NCBI GenBank assembly: GCA_036677505.1
Contig: JAVBWK010000022.1
Coordinates: forward strand, 1 to 40,406
DNA length: 40,406 nucleotides
Source: UBA2227 sp036677505
GTDB taxonomy: Bacteria > Bacillota_I > Bacilli_A > Erysipelotrichales > Erysipelotrichaceae
Reading direction: 5' to 3'
This document shows, piece after piece, positions 38,492 through 40,406 of the stretch; position 1 is the stretch's first letter, and each line of letters opens with the position of its first letter. The notes under the pieces were generated by a model, which was not told the origin of the DNA, did not search any database, and saw nothing but the letters and a program-made list of their open reading frames with translations. Both the position numbers and the translations under genes were made by a program.

Positions 38492-40406
38492 ATGAACAAA
38501 TTCATTAGACGAACGCTTATCATCCTCACATTGTTAGTATTTGCGTTTGGAATTTCGTTTAAACCGGCAAGTTTCGGCGTGTTTGCTAAACCCGGAGACG
38601 GAGCTGCTGTTGAACTGTCTGTTGACAAATTCACGGTTACACCCGATTACAGCATCGTGTATGAGTGGACGCTGGATAAATCGGCATCCCCGACATTGCT
38701 CGAACTGTCTGCCGGCGGTTCAGGTCAGGTTACATATACGGTCAGTGCCGTAAAAACCCAGACCTCTACGTTCAGTCTGACTTATAATGTCACAGTTTAC
38801 AACAAAGGGCCCGGATCGATTCAGACGGATATCGTTACTAGTATTCAAAGTCCCAGCGGCTCTTTAGTCTATGTAACAGAAACCGTCGAAAATGACAAAA
38901 TCATCGCAGACGGTGCCACATTTACTCAGGAGTATACGACCAGCTTCGCAGTTCCCGGCAATGTAGCCGATATCACACCGTTAAAGGTCGAAGTTGCTTT
39001 ATCCGAAACGGTTAATGTCGGCTCTATCAAAATATCCGGAACTCAGGCAGCTATTAACTTTAAAGATACACCGACCAGTGTATTCAATGAGTCGCTTATT
39101 GTTACCGATTCTTGGGAAGGTGCAGGTCCATGGACATTTACAGCCACAGGTTCCTATCAATATACCCGTACTTTCAATGCCGGAGCTATCGGTGATGTGT
39201 ACGTAGACAATACGGTTACTTCCGATGCTTTAATGCATCATGACCCGGCAGTCTTGACGGATACAGCCCGAGTTACGGTTCGTACGATCAATACAGCTCC
39301 GACAGCTGATCCTGATTCATTTAATGTAGATGAAGGGGCAACCCACAACGGAACACTCACTGGCAGTGATCCGGATGGCCAAGACATCTCATTCTTTGAA
39401 GTTAGCGGACCTGCACACGGTATGCTGACAATCAATGAAAACGGAACATTCAGTTATGTCCATGACGGCTCTGAAACAACATCTGACAGCTTTACTTTCA
39501 GAGTTTATGATGGAATTGCTTATTCATCAGCAGCAACCGTGACGATCACGATCAATCCGGTCAATGATGCTCCGACCGCTGATCCGGGTTCTTTCACTGT
39601 CGATGAAGGCGGAACATACAATGGCACATTGACAGGAAGTGATCCTGAAAATGATGAATTGACATTCTCTGTCGTCACAGAGCCGTTGCATGGAATGCTA
39701 ACATTAAATCCTGATGGTACTTTCACTTATGTCCATGACGGTACTGAAACGTTAGCTGACAGCTTTACATTCAGAGTATTTGACGGACAATTATATTCAT
39801 CCGGTGCTTTGGTTACCGTAACGATTAATTCGGTCAACGATGCTCCGGTGGCAGATCCTGATACATTTACCGTCGATGAAGGTGCTACTTATGACGGCAC
39901 ATTGACAGGCAGTGATCCGGAAGATGATGAATTATCGTTCTTCGTGGTCGGCGAACCTGTTAACGGATTACTGATCATCGATGAAGACGGAACATTCAGT
40001 TATGTCCATGACGGTTCGGAAACCGTATCTGACAGCTTTACCTTCCGCGTATTCGATGGCCTTGCATATTCAGCTCCGGCAACCGTGACGATCACGATCA
40101 ATCCGGTCAATGAAGCTCCGGTGGCAGATCCTGATGCATTTACCGTCGATGAAGGTGCTACTTATGACGGCACATTGACAGGCAGTGATCCGGAAGATGA
40201 TGAATTATCGTTCTTCGTGGTTGGTGAACCTGTTAACGGATTACTGATCATCGATGAAGACGGAACATTCTCATATGTCCATGACGGTTCGGAAACCGTA
40301 TCCGACAGCTTTACCTTCCGCGTATTCGATGGTGAATTCTACTCAGAACCGGCAACCGTGACGATCACGATCAATCCGGTCAATGATGCTCCGGTTGCTG
40401 ATGACG
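38492..40406 (+). CDS. Secreted repeat protein with Ig/cadherin-like domains (3' end beyond window)
   Basis: The frame opens at ATG 38492, after AAAGGAG, and has no stop before the window end (638 codons so far). Residues 1-32 are a signal peptide: basic MNKFIRR, a hydrophobic core, and probable cleavage after VFA. Residues about 33-265 form a beta-rich region with WTLDKSASP and VTYTVSAV, typical of secreted stalk domains. From residue 267, 91-residue repeats begin at 267, 358, 449, 540 and 631, each starting N-[TDE]-AP and containing FxVDEG, GTLTGSDP, GTFSYVHDG and DSFTFRV, like bacterial Big_9/cadherin-like domains. It is probably a surface adhesin or calcium-stabilised stalk. Anchor and total length are not visible. 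Confidence 0.9.
   Translation, partial: MNKFIRRTLIILTLLVFAFGISFKPASFGVFAKPGDGAAVELSVDKFTVTPDYSIVYEWTLDKSASPTLLELSAGGSGQVTYTVSAVKTQTSTFSLTYNVTVYNKGPGSIQTDIVTSIQSPSGSLVYVTETVENDKIIADGATFTQEYTTSFAVPGNVADITPLKVEVALSETVNVGSIKISGTQAAINFKDTPTSVFNESLIVTDSWEGAGPWTFTATGSYQYTRTFNAGAIGDVYVDNTVTSDALMHHDPAVLTDTARVTVRTINTAPTADPDSFNVDEGATHNGTLTGSDPDGQDISFFEVSGPAHGMLTINENGTFSYVHDGSETTSDSFTFRVYDGIAYSSAATVTITINPVNDAPTADPGSFTVDEGGTYNGTLTGSDPENDELTFSVVTEPLHGMLTLNPDGTFTYVHDGTETLADSFTFRVFDGQLYSSGALVTVTINSVNDAPVADPDTFTVDEGATYDGTLTGSDPEDDELSFFVVGEPVNGLLIIDEDGTFSYVHDGSETVSDSFTFRVFDGLAYSAPATVTITINPVNEAPVADPDAFTVDEGATYDGTLTGSDPEDDELSFFVVGEPVNGLLIIDEDGTFSYVHDGSETVSDSFTFRVFDGEFYSEPATVTITINPVNDAPVADD
39290..40406 (+). repeat. 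Tandem 273-bp repeats in the surface-protein gene
   Basis: Units start at 39290, 39563, 39836, 40109 and 40382 (the last cut by the window end). Each is exactly 273 bp (91 codons), with no indels. Units 3 and 4 differ at only about 19 of 273 positions by eye, with the differences clustered in two patches, indicating recent duplication or gene conversion. Units 1 and 2 are more diverged. Confidence 0.92.

Noticed and set aside
1..40406. tRNA, rRNA, CRISPR array, insertion sequence or prophage
   Set aside because: No cloverleaf-like genes, no short spaced repeats, no transposase, integrase or phage structural proteins were seen; the only tandem repeats are the coding repeats after 39290.

Overview
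The window looks like a contiguous chromosomal segment from a low-to-moderate-GC Bacillota bacterium. It carries a Firmicutes-type SigA with its usual neighbours (recO, glyS, dnaG, rpoD, trmK), the ybeY-dgkA-cdd-era-recO block, the cshB-nfo pair near ispH and ispG, the scpA-scpB-rluB block and a YfmF/YfmH peptidase pair. MurE, a class B penicillin-binding protein and an undecaprenol/diacylglycerol kinase show that the cell makes peptidoglycan. IspG and IspH show the MEP isoprenoid pathway. Together these suggest an Erysipelotrichia-like, walled lineage, but no marker here fixes the taxon. No tRNA, rRNA, insertion sequence, prophage or CRISPR array was seen.

Layout: 132-2149 (minus) is an NAD salvage pair (nicotinamidase, pncB). 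2228-4742 is the yfmF-yfmH pair. 4866-5189 is a short tail-less ssb. 5262-8596 is thyA-dfrA-plsC-pdp (dTMP/folate, lipid and nucleoside salvage). 8672-12174 is scpA-scpB-rluB-rsmE plus an unrecognised gene. 12199-15607 is mtaB-murE-deoC. 15675-15854 is rpsU. 15918-21199 is phoH followed by a phosphate-signalling block: PhoP-like regulator, PhoR-like kinase, phoU, and a convergent Na/Pi cotransporter with a PhoU-like tail. 21330-24140 is ybeY-dgkA-cdd-era-recO. 24179-29349 is glyS-dnaG-rpoD-trmK. 29359-33655 alternates ispH (minus), cshB-nfo (plus) and ispG (minus). 33738-36652 holds a class B PBP, rpmG and a metallo-beta-lactamase-fold hydrolase. From 36742 the content turns accessory: a SARP-type regulator with a degenerate GGDEF-like tail, a small membrane protein, and the first 638 residues of a secreted repeat protein that runs off the window end.

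Genes are tightly packed with many 1-29 bp overlaps, and convergent pairs share compact terminators that include the stop codons. The strongest non-routine signals are four. (1) A Pho-box-like array of four hexamers at exact 11-bp spacing precedes phoU. (2) The ybeY gene apparently starts at CUG on a very short leader. (3) Perfect 11-bp direct repeats lie 7 bp upstream of a -10-like hexamer, between the SARP gene and the surface-protein genes; this is the geometry expected of a SARP operator, so the regulator and the adhesin may form one locus. (4) The surface protein carries 91-residue Ig/cadherin-like repeats of exactly constant length, two of them nearly identical in DNA.
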